Shown one piece after another: positions 16,948 to 25,098 of a stretch of 33,183 nucleotides of DNA. The stretch is from positions 1-33,183 of the forward strand of contig JANXMN010000094.1 in the NCBI GenBank assembly GCA_025354605.1, given 5' to 3'. A model generated the notes under the pieces. The model saw only the letters and a program-made list of their open reading frames with translations, made no database searches and was not told the origin of the DNA. How positions within the stretch are numbered: position 1 is the first letter of the stretch; every line of letters starts with the position of its first letter. The DNA comes from Hymenobacter sp. (GTDB lineage Bacteria; Bacteroidota; Bacteroidia; Cytophagales; Hymenobacteraceae). The translations under genes and the position numbers were made by a program.

Positions 16948-18297
16948 ATGAGTGACCTTCCCCCCGTTTCCCGCAGCGCCCAGCGCCACCTCGACCTGAT
17001 TCGCCACCGCGAAGAAACCCTGGCGCGCTACCAGCACGACCCCGCCGTAGCCGAGTGGCTCGGCCAGTTTCGGGGCAACGAGGCCCAGCGCTTTCTGGAA
17101 CGCTACGCCGACGAGCGGGCCAGCGCCCTCGTCGACGGCCACTCGTTCTGGGAGCTGGCCCGCAAAGAGGACGCCCGGTTGGAGCAGGAGGCCGGCGAAC
17201 GGCTCTGGGAAATTCAGCAGCGCAAGCTGTTTGAGCTGCAATGCCGCTGGCGGGCCGAAGAGATAACCCTGCCCGCCAGCCAGGTCGAAATCAGCCACGA
17301 CTTCGAGGTCTGGGGCGCGCGTATCGAAGAGTGCTCGTGGATACCCCCTATCGAGGCGGCCGAAGTGGACGCCTACGTGGCCTTTCTGCTGAGCGAGGCA
17401 TGTACGGACGCGGCCAACGACCTGGACCGCCCCCGCGGCTGGCAGGACTACAACCGCTACCGCCGCTACCTGCTGCTGCAGGCCGAGGGCCAGGACCCCG
17501 AGCAGGTGCGCCGCGACGCCGGCGAACAGCCCCGCGCCGGCCTGGGGGGCCTGGCGGCCATGCTCGACGACTTTTTCCTGGGGTACCCCGACTGGTATGC
17601 CCACTGCGACGAGCTGGCCGGCCCGCCCAACCTGGTGCTTTACCTGCCCGACCACCGCGGCACCAAAGAAGCATGGTACCGCTACATCGGCCAGAAGGGC
17701 AGCCTGCCCGACCCCTACACCGAAGAAGAGGAAGAGGAGGAAGAAGACAAACCCGCAGCCGGCTCGTCGGCACCGGCCACCGCCCCGGCCCCGCGCCCGC
17801 TGCAGTACCAACAGTTCGACGCCCTCACCGACACGCTTATGCGGGCGTTTGAATCGCCGGAGCTGCTGCGCTTTCACGAAGCGGTAACGCATGAGCCCGC
17901 CGTAGCCCCCGTGCGCCCGACGGCGCTGGACGAAGACGAAGCCCTTGAGGACGAAGATGACGAAGACGACGCCCAGGAAGCCCTGAACGAGCAAGGCCGC
18001 GAGGCCGGTCTCGAACTGCGAGAGATTCCGGAGCGCCTGCCCATCGCGGCCCATGCCGACTGGCGCGAAGCCCTGCACCACACCTGGCTAACCTGGCGTA
18101 AGCAGCGCCTGGCGGCCGCCCTGCGGGCCGCCTATGCCGCTTACGAAGCCCGCCAACGAGCCGGTACCCCGCACCCCAGTCCGTACGAGCGTGGCAAGCA
18201 CATGCGCAAGCTGCTGGCGGAAACCCGCAAGACCATCCGCAAGCAGATTCTGAAGGGCCGGGGCGTAGCCGGGGAGCCCCGGGACCTTCAATTTTAG
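16948..18297 (+). CDS. Uncharacterised protein, tandem paralogue A
   Basis: 449 aa from the ATG at 16948 (MSDLPPVSRSAQ); the ORF-track GTG/ATG start upstream adds 16 residues that do not look conserved. No family recognised and no signal peptide or TM segment, so probably cytoplasmic. It is highly charged and probably helical, with two acidic tracts (EEEEEEEED near residue 265 and DEDEALEDEDDEDD near 330). It aligns with the next gene over several blocks: QQRKLFELQCRWRAEEITLP, a GYPDWYAHCD-type aromatic block, PIAAHADWREAL, and a C-terminal VAGEPRDLQF. It is divergent from the TIR-STAND operon and likely functionally linked. A sensor, target mimic or regulator is possible; function unknown. 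Confidence 0.8.
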   Translation: MSDLPPVSRSAQRHLDLIRHREETLARYQHDPAVAEWLGQFRGNEAQRFLERYADERASALVDGHSFWELARKEDARLEQEAGERLWEIQQRKLFELQCRWRAEEITLPASQVEISHDFEVWGARIEECSWIPPIEAAEVDAYVAFLLSEACTDAANDLDRPRGWQDYNRYRRYLLLQAEGQDPEQVRRDAGEQPRAGLGGLAAMLDDFFLGYPDWYAHCDELAGPPNLVLYLPDHRGTKEAWYRYIGQKGSLPDPYTEEEEEEEEDKPAAGSSAPATAPAPRPLQYQQFDALTDTLMRAFESPELLRFHEAVTHEPAVAPVRPTALDEDEALEDEDDEDDAQEALNEQGREAGLELREIPERLPIAAHADWREALHHTWLTWRKQRLAAALRAAYAAYEARQRAGTPHPSPYERGKHMRKLLAETRKTIRKQILKGRGVAGEPRDLQF

Positions 18298-18321
18298 CCC
18301 CACCAGCCCTTCTTGCCGCTT

Positions 18322-19599
18322 ATGCCGCATTCCGATTACGACCGCCAGGCGCTGGCCCGCGAAGCCGAGCTGGACGCGGTGCGCCTCGCTACCGAGCACG
18401 CCCTGCGTACCGACCCGCGCTACCAGCCATATTTCGCCGGCTATACCCCCGCCAGCGTGGAAGCCTTCATCGCGCACTACGCCCGCCACAAGGTGCACTG
18501 CCTGGAGCGCGGCCCCGACATGGTAAAGTTTCGGCTGCACCAGGTGATTGAGTACCAGGAGGAGGCCTACGAGCGGCTGTTCGACGTGCAGCGCAAGAAG
18601 CTGTTTGACCTGCAGGTGCGCTGGCGGGCCGGCGAAATCAAATTGCCCGGCATTCAGACGTACCAGCAGTTCGACGCCTGGCAGCGCGAAGGCATTCACC
18701 GCTGTCCGTTTCTGCCGCCCATCACGCGGGCCGAGTACGAGCTGTACCGCGCCTGGCTGGACAGCCCGGCCTGCCAGGAGTTCGGCCACTCGCAGGACGA
18801 CCCCCGCGAGGAGTCGGAATGGCAGGACTACGAGGCCATGCGCCGCGAATGGGTCCGGCAGCAACCCGGCGCGTCTGCCGAAACCGAGCCGTGGGTGCAG
18901 TACCAGGAATACCCCGGCTGGTTTGCCTACTACGATGCGCACACTGGTGCTCCCACTGGCTATCCCTTTGCCACGCACCCCAACCGCCGGGGCGAGCGGC
19001 AGGACCACTACATGGCCCTGAGCCGCGCCGCCCGGCAGGCCGCCAATCCGCCCCCGCCACCCCCCGCGCCCGACCCGCGCCCGCCGCTGATGGAGCACCA
19101 CCCCGTGCCGGACGCTTTCGCCGACGCGCCCGACCGCTACCTCACCGAGGACGAGTGGCATTTCGGGGCCTTCACCCGCCGCTTCGACGCCGACGCCGAA
19201 ATGCTGCTGGCCTACCGCCGGGAAATGATGCGCGTGTTCAACGACCACTACAACCGGGTGCTGGACCGGACCAACCACAACCTGGAGCTGCTGGAAGATG
19301 CCCGCGGCCCCTGGCCCGTGCCCGCCCACGCCGACTGGCGCCAGGGCATTCTGGCCGCCGCGGCCCACCTGCACCGCGAGCTGTTGCTGGCGGCCCTGCC
19401 GGCGGTGTTCGACGATTACGAATTTCGCATCCAGACCGGCTTGCGGCCAGCACCCCCCGACCATTACCGTGCCTACCACGACGCCAACGACGACCGTCCG
19501 GAGCCCGACCCCGCGAAGGAATGCGTCATCATGCCCTACCTTAAAAAGGGCATTCTGGGCGGCCGACTGGCCGGCGAGCCCCGCAACTTCAACTACTGA
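18322..19599 (+). CDS. Uncharacterised protein, tandem paralogue B
   Basis: 425 aa from the ATG at 18322 (MPHSDYDRQ); a TTG three codons upstream is possible. It begins 24 bp after paralogue A ends, so the two form one operon. Shared blocks with A: VQRKKLFDLQVRWRAGEIKL, EYPGWFAYYD, PVPAHADWRQGI and the terminal LAGEPRNFNY, that is, the last ten residues follow [VL]AGEPR[DN][LF][QN][FY] in both. A Pro-rich segment (PPPPPPAPDPRPP) replaces the acidic tract of A. No signal peptide or TM. Its stop overlaps a convergent ORF by 7 bp. Function unknown. Confidence 0.8.
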   Translation: MPHSDYDRQALAREAELDAVRLATEHALRTDPRYQPYFAGYTPASVEAFIAHYARHKVHCLERGPDMVKFRLHQVIEYQEEAYERLFDVQRKKLFDLQVRWRAGEIKLPGIQTYQQFDAWQREGIHRCPFLPPITRAEYELYRAWLDSPACQEFGHSQDDPREESEWQDYEAMRREWVRQQPGASAETEPWVQYQEYPGWFAYYDAHTGAPTGYPFATHPNRRGERQDHYMALSRAARQAANPPPPPPAPDPRPPLMEHHPVPDAFADAPDRYLTEDEWHFGAFTRRFDADAEMLLAYRREMMRVFNDHYNRVLDRTNHNLELLEDARGPWPVPAHADWRQGILAAAAHLHRELLLAALPAVFDDYEFRIQTGLRPAPPDHYRAYHDANDDRPEPDPAKECVIMPYLKKGILGGRLAGEPRNFNY

Positions 19600-19952
19600 G
19601 GCTCCGCCAGCTCCAGCCGCAGGGCGTCCAGCGTCACGAGCACCTGCCCGGCCCCGGCCTCGCGGCGGGCCTGCACGTCGAGCCACAGCGCGTGGCCGCC
19701 GTGCGCCAGCACCAGCGGGGCAGTAGCGGTGAGCAGCAGCTCGCCTTCGGTCTCGGCCTGGAAGGGGAGGGCCTGCACTTGCCGCGCCGTTTTGAGCTGT
19801 ACGCTCACGAACGCCCCGGCCGGCTTGTACACGAACAGCCGTAGCTCGTAGCGCAGCGTGGCAGGTGCGCCCGCCGGCAGCGCCAGCAGCTGGTGCAGCC
19901 CGAAGCGCCAGTCGCCGGCCAGCTCGGGGCCGTGGGGGCGCAGCTCGCACAC
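19593..19952 (-). CDS. Small beta-rich ORF, probably truncated at its 5' end
   Basis: 119 aa from a GTG, convergent with and overlapping paralogue B by 7 bp. The sequence has amphipathic beta strands (LRYELRLFVYKPAGAFVSVQL, GHALWLDVQARREAGAGQVLVTL) and looks like real protein. In-frame, plausible coding sequence continues upstream of the GTG (PTWGPACQLEFGRELV) to about 20015 without any ATG, GTG or TTG, exactly where the low-GC insert begins. It may be the C-terminal remnant of a gene whose front was displaced. No family recognised. Confidence 0.45.
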   Translation of the reverse strand: MCELRPHGPELAGDWRFGLHQLLALPAGAPATLRYELRLFVYKPAGAFVSVQLKTARQVQALPFQAETEGELLLTATAPLVLAHGGHALWLDVQARREAGAGQVLVTLDALRLELAEPQ

Positions 19953-20031
19953 CAGCTCGCGCCCGAATTCGAGCTGGCAGGCGGGGCCCCATGTGGGGAG
20001 GAGAAATTCTTTTTTGCTTGGCTCTTGGGTT

Positions 20032-21369
20032 CTAGTCGAGCACCTGAGACAGAAATTCTTTCATGATGAAAGGGGCATTAGGCGGGGAGTCAATTTTTCG
20101 GCGGCTAAAATAGAGCCTCCAATCGTGGGCTTCGAACGTCCAAAGTCCAGCTATGGGATACCGAAAAGGAAGAGGCGGTTTTTTGCAGTGGGGAGTTACA
20201 CAAAAATCTACCCGGTGCATGTCTGGGTTGGTGACAACGGTGGCGGCAGCCTTTACGGCCGCATCAAAATGCTCTTCTTTAGCCCCCATGCTGGTTGCCC
20301 CGGCGGTTTCGGAACCGGCCGGCCCTTTGTTCACGGCGAAGTCGCGCCGGTTTTGCCCCACCACAATGCGGTAGTTGATAATGGTTGTGTCGGGTGCCTT
20401 CAGCGCAAACGTGCGCTTGCCGTAGTAGTCGAACGCGACTGAAGTGAGGGCCGGAACCAGCATTCCTATCCGCAAGTTGCGGTGGGGCGGCGTTGGAATA
20501 GTGTCGAATAAGTGGCGTAACTCACGCTCGTAACGGCCATTGCTTTGGTCATTAAAGGCATCGTTATTCCACAGGGCCTGGGATATGACCACACCGCCGG
20601 CGCTGTGGGTAAACACCCGGACGGGAGTAGCCGGGTCGGTTTGGCGCAATACTTCCCGCAGGGCTAGGCCCGCATAGCGGGCGCTGGCCTGCGCCGCTCC
20701 CCAAATGCGAAGAGGTGCTTCCTGGAAACCGTCCCAGTACATTTCGAGCCATACGGCCGACTTTAGCTCCGGCCGTTCGCGTTCTAGCCGAGTCCGAATG
20801 GCGTTGTAGTAAGTAGTGTCGCGGCGGTGGGCGGGGTTTGTGTCGCTGCATGCTTTCCCCGTGGTGGCATGGGTGGTATCGGCTACGTTGAAGCCGTGAA
20901 TGAGCAGTACCAGCGTTTTACGACCATTGCTGGTGGCACTGTCAATCTGTAGTGCAAACCGACGGGCCATCTCTTGGCGAAGAGCATCCCAGGTGGCATC
21001 GGTTGAGGCCGCATTGGCCAAGCCATAGTGCGCAAACAATGCCTTCTCAGCTGCCTGGTTTGCGGGCTGGTCGAAATACCAGGACAAGTCGGCTTCGGTA
21101 TTGCGCAGGTTACCCACTTGCCGCAAAAGCGCAGAGTTGTTAGGTAAATAGGGCGCTGCGGGATATAAATTGCCCCCGCTATCTACGTACAGCCTTAGAG
21201 TTTTGTCGTGGGGAGGATGGCTCGCCAGGCAGGCAAACACCGCGTGGTGGCCAGGGTCGTTGATGATGCGCCCGGCACAGGCCGTTAGCCCCCACAGCAG
21301 GGATGCGTAGCTTATAAGCACGGGCAATTTTTTTCGAAAACGGCACCAGTATGTATGAGAAAATGACAT
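20032..21369 (-). CDS. Secreted lipoprotein alpha/beta hydrolase (lipase-like)
   Basis: 445 aa from the ATG at 21369 (MSFSHTYW), selected because a signal sequence with lipobox LTAC (Cys31) follows; the longer ORF start would overlap the upstream gene. Alpha/beta-hydrolase features: LVLLIHGFNV (oxyanion strand and loop) and VRVFTHSAGGVVISQAL with the nucleophile in THSAGG (GxSxG-like with Thr first). An intermediate block with YYNAIRTRLERERP and AVWLEMYWDG resembles cytoplasmic DUF900-like hydrolases, but this one is exported. The substrate is unknown; an ester or lipid is likely. It lies 40 bp downstream of the 836-aa exported protein, in the same lower-GC segment, so the pair probably arrived and works together. 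Confidence 0.8.
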   Translation of the reverse strand: MSFSHTYWCRFRKKLPVLISYASLLWGLTACAGRIINDPGHHAVFACLASHPPHDKTLRLYVDSGGNLYPAAPYLPNNSALLRQVGNLRNTEADLSWYFDQPANQAAEKALFAHYGLANAASTDATWDALRQEMARRFALQIDSATSNGRKTLVLLIHGFNVADTTHATTGKACSDTNPAHRRDTTYYNAIRTRLERERPELKSAVWLEMYWDGFQEAPLRIWGAAQASARYAGLALREVLRQTDPATPVRVFTHSAGGVVISQALWNNDAFNDQSNGRYERELRHLFDTIPTPPHRNLRIGMLVPALTSVAFDYYGKRTFALKAPDTTIINYRIVVGQNRRDFAVNKGPAGSETAGATSMGAKEEHFDAAVKAAATVVTNPDMHRVDFCVTPHCKKPPLPFRYPIAGLWTFEAHDWRLYFSRRKIDSPPNAPFIMKEFLSQVLD

Positions 21370-21409
21370 GATTTGCAGAAGAAAAAAGGGGATGATAACA
21401 ATTGCGGTT

Positions 21410-23920
21410 TTAACCACCTGGAGGAGGAAAAAGCGAAGTCTGCTTGGTGGGATTATCGCGCTTGTTGGTAAACACATCGAACTGGTAACCCAACTGCAAT
21501 TGAAAGAAGGTATGGTTGGACTGGTAAAGTAGGTGCGAAAACTGGCTGCGAAAAAACAGTCGGGAGTTTTCGGCTAAGCTGGCCCAGGCAAGCAGTTCGT
21601 ACTGCATCACGCCTTGGTAGCGATACTTGTCAAGTTGGGTGTGGGCATTAGGGTCGAGGCCCGCGACGGTGGGTGTTTGCTGAATAAGCAGCTTGTTGTG
21701 TTCGTCGTAGTCGTTTATCAGAGCGTAGCGGTAGAAGCCAATGCGCGACTGCACGCCGTAGCGCGAGTCGGGTCGGAAGCGGGTTTTGAGGCTAAAACCG
21801 TACATGGCCACGTTCAGCGTACTGTCTACCCGCACGAGCTTGGTCACGTGGGGGCGGCTCACCGAGTCGCGGATGTCCACGCGATGGAGATAAATGCCGG
21901 CATCCAGAAAAAAGTCGCTTTTCAGGGCCGCGTAGCGTATGCCCAGGATATTGAAGTCGCCCCCCACCCGCAGGTTGGTGTAGCGGAGCAGGTCGATGGT
22001 ATTGACGCGATAAAGTAGTGGCGTGCCTGATTCGCGCTCCAGAGGTAGGAACCGGTTCGTTTGCTCGATTTTCGTGACGGCTACCAAGGGGGTGAAGTAA
22101 CCCGGCCCTCGGAACTGTATCAGCCGTGAAAACTTAGACCAAGGGGTACCCCATTCCAACTTACGCTCAACTTCTATTTGGATGAGACCGTTGGGCTTAT
22201 AGCCGCTGATGCCCACAGCATCGGTGTATACCCGGGCCTGCAAAATTTTGGTTGTCATCAGGCGTGGCAGGGTGCGGTGGGCCAGCCCATCGGTGGGATG
22301 AATGACGTAGGTTCCATCGGCGGGGCTGCGGTCTTTGCCGTTGGCCTCCACATTGGCAGTGTAGTGCAACAAGTCGGTAAGTCGAATGCAAAGGTTGTCT
22401 GGGAAGCCCTTGGGCTGCGTTTGGGCCCACAGCCACTGCCGCGCCCACACCCGGTTTAGGTCGTGGTCCGATGAAATTCCGATGGGCGCATAGGTTTCAA
22501 ACAGCACCGGCTGCCCGTCGGCCAGGTGCCCGCCTATTTTCAACTCTTCTACGTTGCCATCTTCCACAATCACACGGCTGTAATCGGGGTAAAATGTGAT
22601 TTTTGGGGGACCGTCGAAGCTTTCCCGGGCATCAATTTCGCCTGCCATTTCCATGGTGCCGGCCGCCGGAGCCAGTGCCGAGCGGTCTTGCTCTTTGGTG
22701 TAGGCCACGAAGACATCGGTGAGCACACTTTGCAGCGTGGCCTGGTCTTCCGGGCTGCGGCCGAGCAATATTCGGCTGCCTGCCGCCCGTTTAATTTCGG
22801 CGCGCGATGCCGCCCAGGCATCTGCCACATCTTTAATGGCAGTTGCTTCCTGGCGTACGGCGGCTCCCCAATCGGCTAGGGCAGTAGCTTTGCTCGTCAA
22901 GAGGGTCGCATCCGCCGGTAATGCGCTCAATAGTTTTTCGGCGGTCTGCAACTTTTTATAGCTGGCTATTACCGCTGCGGTTTTCGTGTTCTGCTCCCGG
23001 ATGAGCTGCATCAGCTCTTTCCTTTTATTCACGAAAGCCCCGTCTACTCGCTGGAGGTTAGATGTGTCAATAACTGCCATCAGCTTGCTGATAAAGGTTT
23101 CGCGCTGCTCCAGGTCGGCGGCTTCCAGCATGGCCAGGGCCGTGGCTCGGTTGGGCAGAGGTTGGCAATAGCGGGCGGCCGATGTATCCTGAAAAGTGCC
23201 TTGGTTAGTGCCGGTATTGTAGCTCACACAGGCCACGAAGCGAGGCTGGCCCCGTAACACCGCGTTGGCCCCCATATCGCGGATGACGACTTGCAGCAGC
23301 CGAGTGCCCATCACCGTCAGCGGGCGCTCGATGGTGTAGAGGATGCTGCCCTGGCTCGGGGCTGCCGCTATGGATGGCCCCGGTGCCACTGGCACTGCGC
23401 CGGTCTGGATAACCCGCCATTGCTTTTCCAGCAACTGCGCCAGCTTCGCCTCGAAAGCGTCGGCTTCCGCTTGCTCGCTGGGGTAGCCCCGCCGCCTATT
23501 TCGGTTGCCGCGCCAGTGCCAGCGGGTGGGCCACACGGAACCGTGGGGAAATAGAATCCTAGCCCATTTGTTGCGCTTAATAAGTATTTTACGGTTGGCG
23601 CTTAGTCCTTTACCTTGAGCGTATTTGCCTTCGGCGGCTTTACGCAACTTCCATAGTAAATCACGAGCAATAGTGGCTGCATCAAAATGCCCTAAATTGA
23701 AATTTACCGTATCGGAAGTAAGGTGTTGTCCGGTAATAGGTATATTATCCAGCTTGACTGAGTATTTATCCGGCGTCGTGAAGAGGTCACCGAGCGGATT
23801 ACTACCGTTGGTCACGGCTGAACCATCGGCTTTTGAAAAAATCAGGGTTTGGCTCAGTGCTGGACTGACAAAACACCACGCTAGAAGCACTGCCAGCAGA
23901 TATAGTAGTGGTACACGCAT
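21410..23920 (-). CDS. Exported protein with barrel-like C-terminus, uncharacterised
   Basis: 836 aa with a signal peptide (LLYLLAVLLAWCFVSPALSQ). N-terminal part contains short beta strands and a very basic patch (RNRRRGYPSEQ). The middle (about 290-400) is helical and probably coiled (KELMQLIREQNTKTAAVIASYKK). The last 250 or so residues alternate as outer-membrane beta strands (LRVGGDFNILGIRYAAL, FFLDAGIYLHRVDI, LNVAMYGFSLKTRF, SRIGFYRYALI, YQGVMQYELLAWASL, TFFQLQLGYQFDVF). I recognise no family. GC is clearly lower than in the neighbouring genes, which points to separate acquisition. It is upstream of, and likely co-transcribed with, the lipoprotein hydrolase. Confidence 0.75.
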   Translation of the reverse strand: MRVPLLYLLAVLLAWCFVSPALSQTLIFSKADGSAVTNGSNPLGDLFTTPDKYSVKLDNIPITGQHLTSDTVNFNLGHFDAATIARDLLWKLRKAAEGKYAQGKGLSANRKILIKRNKWARILFPHGSVWPTRWHWRGNRNRRRGYPSEQAEADAFEAKLAQLLEKQWRVIQTGAVPVAPGPSIAAAPSQGSILYTIERPLTVMGTRLLQVVIRDMGANAVLRGQPRFVACVSYNTGTNQGTFQDTSAARYCQPLPNRATALAMLEAADLEQRETFISKLMAVIDTSNLQRVDGAFVNKRKELMQLIREQNTKTAAVIASYKKLQTAEKLLSALPADATLLTSKATALADWGAAVRQEATAIKDVADAWAASRAEIKRAAGSRILLGRSPEDQATLQSVLTDVFVAYTKEQDRSALAPAAGTMEMAGEIDARESFDGPPKITFYPDYSRVIVEDGNVEELKIGGHLADGQPVLFETYAPIGISSDHDLNRVWARQWLWAQTQPKGFPDNLCIRLTDLLHYTANVEANGKDRSPADGTYVIHPTDGLAHRTLPRLMTTKILQARVYTDAVGISGYKPNGLIQIEVERKLEWGTPWSKFSRLIQFRGPGYFTPLVAVTKIEQTNRFLPLERESGTPLLYRVNTIDLLRYTNLRVGGDFNILGIRYAALKSDFFLDAGIYLHRVDIRDSVSRPHVTKLVRVDSTLNVAMYGFSLKTRFRPDSRYGVQSRIGFYRYALINDYDEHNKLLIQQTPTVAGLDPNAHTQLDKYRYQGVMQYELLAWASLAENSRLFFRSQFSHLLYQSNHTFFQLQLGYQFDVFTNKRDNPTKQTSLFPPPGG

Positions 23921-23974
23921 TATGATTAAGAACTAGGGTAACAGGAAAAGCAGAATTAGCAGCCAAAACGTGCA

Positions 23975-24697
23975 TTAGCCAGGCAAGCTTCTCATGTCTG
24001 CGTCCTCCGTTCCTCCCTTCCCCGCCTGCTTCGCCTTCCCCTTCCGATATCGCGCATCGTCCACCTGCGAGGCTTCGCGCAGGGCGTCGTAGGCGGCGCG
24101 GTGGGTGTCTTTCAGTAGCTCCATCCCCGCGCGCAGGTCGTCGCGCAGGAAGACATTGAGGGTGCTGAGGGTGACGCGGGCGGTGGCACCTTTGATTTTG
24201 GCGGCGTCGATGGCCAGCTGGGGGGCGGTGAGCTGGGTGTCGAACGACTTGGCATCGGCGGCTAGGGCGGTGAGGAAGTCGGCCTGGACGTTGTAGCCTT
24301 TTTTGAGGTCGGCCTGGCGGGCCTGCACGCGCCGGTTCAGGTCGATGGCTTCGGTGGCCAGCTCCAGGTCGGGCATGGTGGTGTAGTCGCTGTCGCGGCG
24401 GTGCAGCTGGGCGGCGGCGGTGAGGTCACCGTCGGCTTTGTAGAGCAGGTAGAGGGCGTTGGCGGCCTTCACCAGGCGGGCGACGAGGGCGGTGCCGGCG
24501 GTGGTTTTGCTCAGGGTGGCTCCGGCGGCAGCGGGGCCGGCTTTGCGGCCTGCATTATCGAGTAGCCCCAACTGCGCGAGGTACTGGGCGGCCAGGCCGG
24601 CAAAGGCGGGCACGTCGGCCACGGCGGTGGCGTGGTCGGCGAGAGTCTGTTTCACCTTGCGGTGGCGCTGGAGGCGGGCGAGCTGGTCTTTGTTCAT
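23975..24697 (-). CDS. Uncharacterised helical protein
   Basis: 240 aa from the ATG at 24697 (MNKDQLARLQRHRKVKQTL). Almost entirely predicted helix, Ala/Leu/Asp-rich, no signal peptide or TM (for example LATEAIDLNRRVQARQADL, DFLTALAADAKSFDTQLT), ending in a basic Lys/Gly tail KGKAKQAGKGG. No family recognised. High GC, unlike the genes immediately downstream. The upstream intergenic region holds the 21-bp periodic array. Confidence 0.7.
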   Translation of the reverse strand: MNKDQLARLQRHRKVKQTLADHATAVADVPAFAGLAAQYLAQLGLLDNAGRKAGPAAAGATLSKTTAGTALVARLVKAANALYLLYKADGDLTAAAQLHRRDSDYTTMPDLELATEAIDLNRRVQARQADLKKGYNVQADFLTALAADAKSFDTQLTAPQLAIDAAKIKGATARVTLSTLNVFLRDDLRAGMELLKDTHRAAYDALREASQVDDARYRKGKAKQAGKGGTEDADMRSLPG

Positions 24698-24825
24698 AGC
24701 AGCGAGGGATGGGAAGGAGAGGGGATAATGAGATTTTTGCGGGAATCAGGCGGAAAAGGGGCTTTCAGACACTCTTCAGGGGGGCAGCAGGGGCAGCAGC
24801 AACTCCAGTGTGTCCATTCAAGGAG

Positions 24826-25098
24826 GCAGAGCAGCCGGGTAAGGCCGCAGAGCCGGCGTTCAGGAGCGCAGAGCTGTCCTGTAAGAGAGCAGAGCTGGTA
24901 TTTAAGGCCGCAGAGCTGCGGCCGAAGGCAGCAGAGCAGTCAGATAAGAGCGCAGAGCAGCCAAAAAGCACGGCAGCGCAAGGTTCAAATACCGAAGCGC
25001 GGCCCGGCCAGGGCGCAGAGTAGGATAAAAAAGGAGCAGAGCCGGCTTTCCAGACCGCAGAGCTGGCTCCCCGGGGAGCAGCGGCAGCTTTAGACGAT
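24826..25098. repeat. 13-unit 21-bp periodic array (GCAGAGC core)
   Basis: GCAGAGC or a one- to two-base variant recurs at 24826, 24847, 24868, 24889, 24910, 24931, 24952, 24973, 24994, 25015, 25036, 25057 and 25078, always exactly 21 bp apart, each followed by 14 variable bases. It occupies the gap between two minus-strand genes and runs about 9 bp into the 3' end of the amidase gene. Every frame gives 7-residue peptides: AELxxKA (+), QSxxxRx (+, open throughout), SALLxxx (-). The AE frame is interrupted by TAG at 25021-25023. No indels disturb the period, which suggests a coding or structural constraint. Not CRISPR: only 7 bases are constant. Confidence 0.8.

Noticed and set aside
18088-19992. 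634-aa minus-strand ORF opposite the paralogue pair
   Set aside because: High-GC antisense shadow; the paralogues align with each other at protein level on the plus strand, which settles the coding strand.
20002-20061. AGAAATTCTTT repeated at 20002 and 20051 as a possible attachment-site duplication at the insert edge
   Set aside because: Only 49 bp apart and both on the same side of the low-GC segment, with no partner copy near 23970, so they do not flank an insertion.
24826-25098. CRISPR array
   Set aside because: The constant part is only 7 bp with 14-bp variable parts and there are no cas genes; the 21-bp period fits codon or helix phasing instead.
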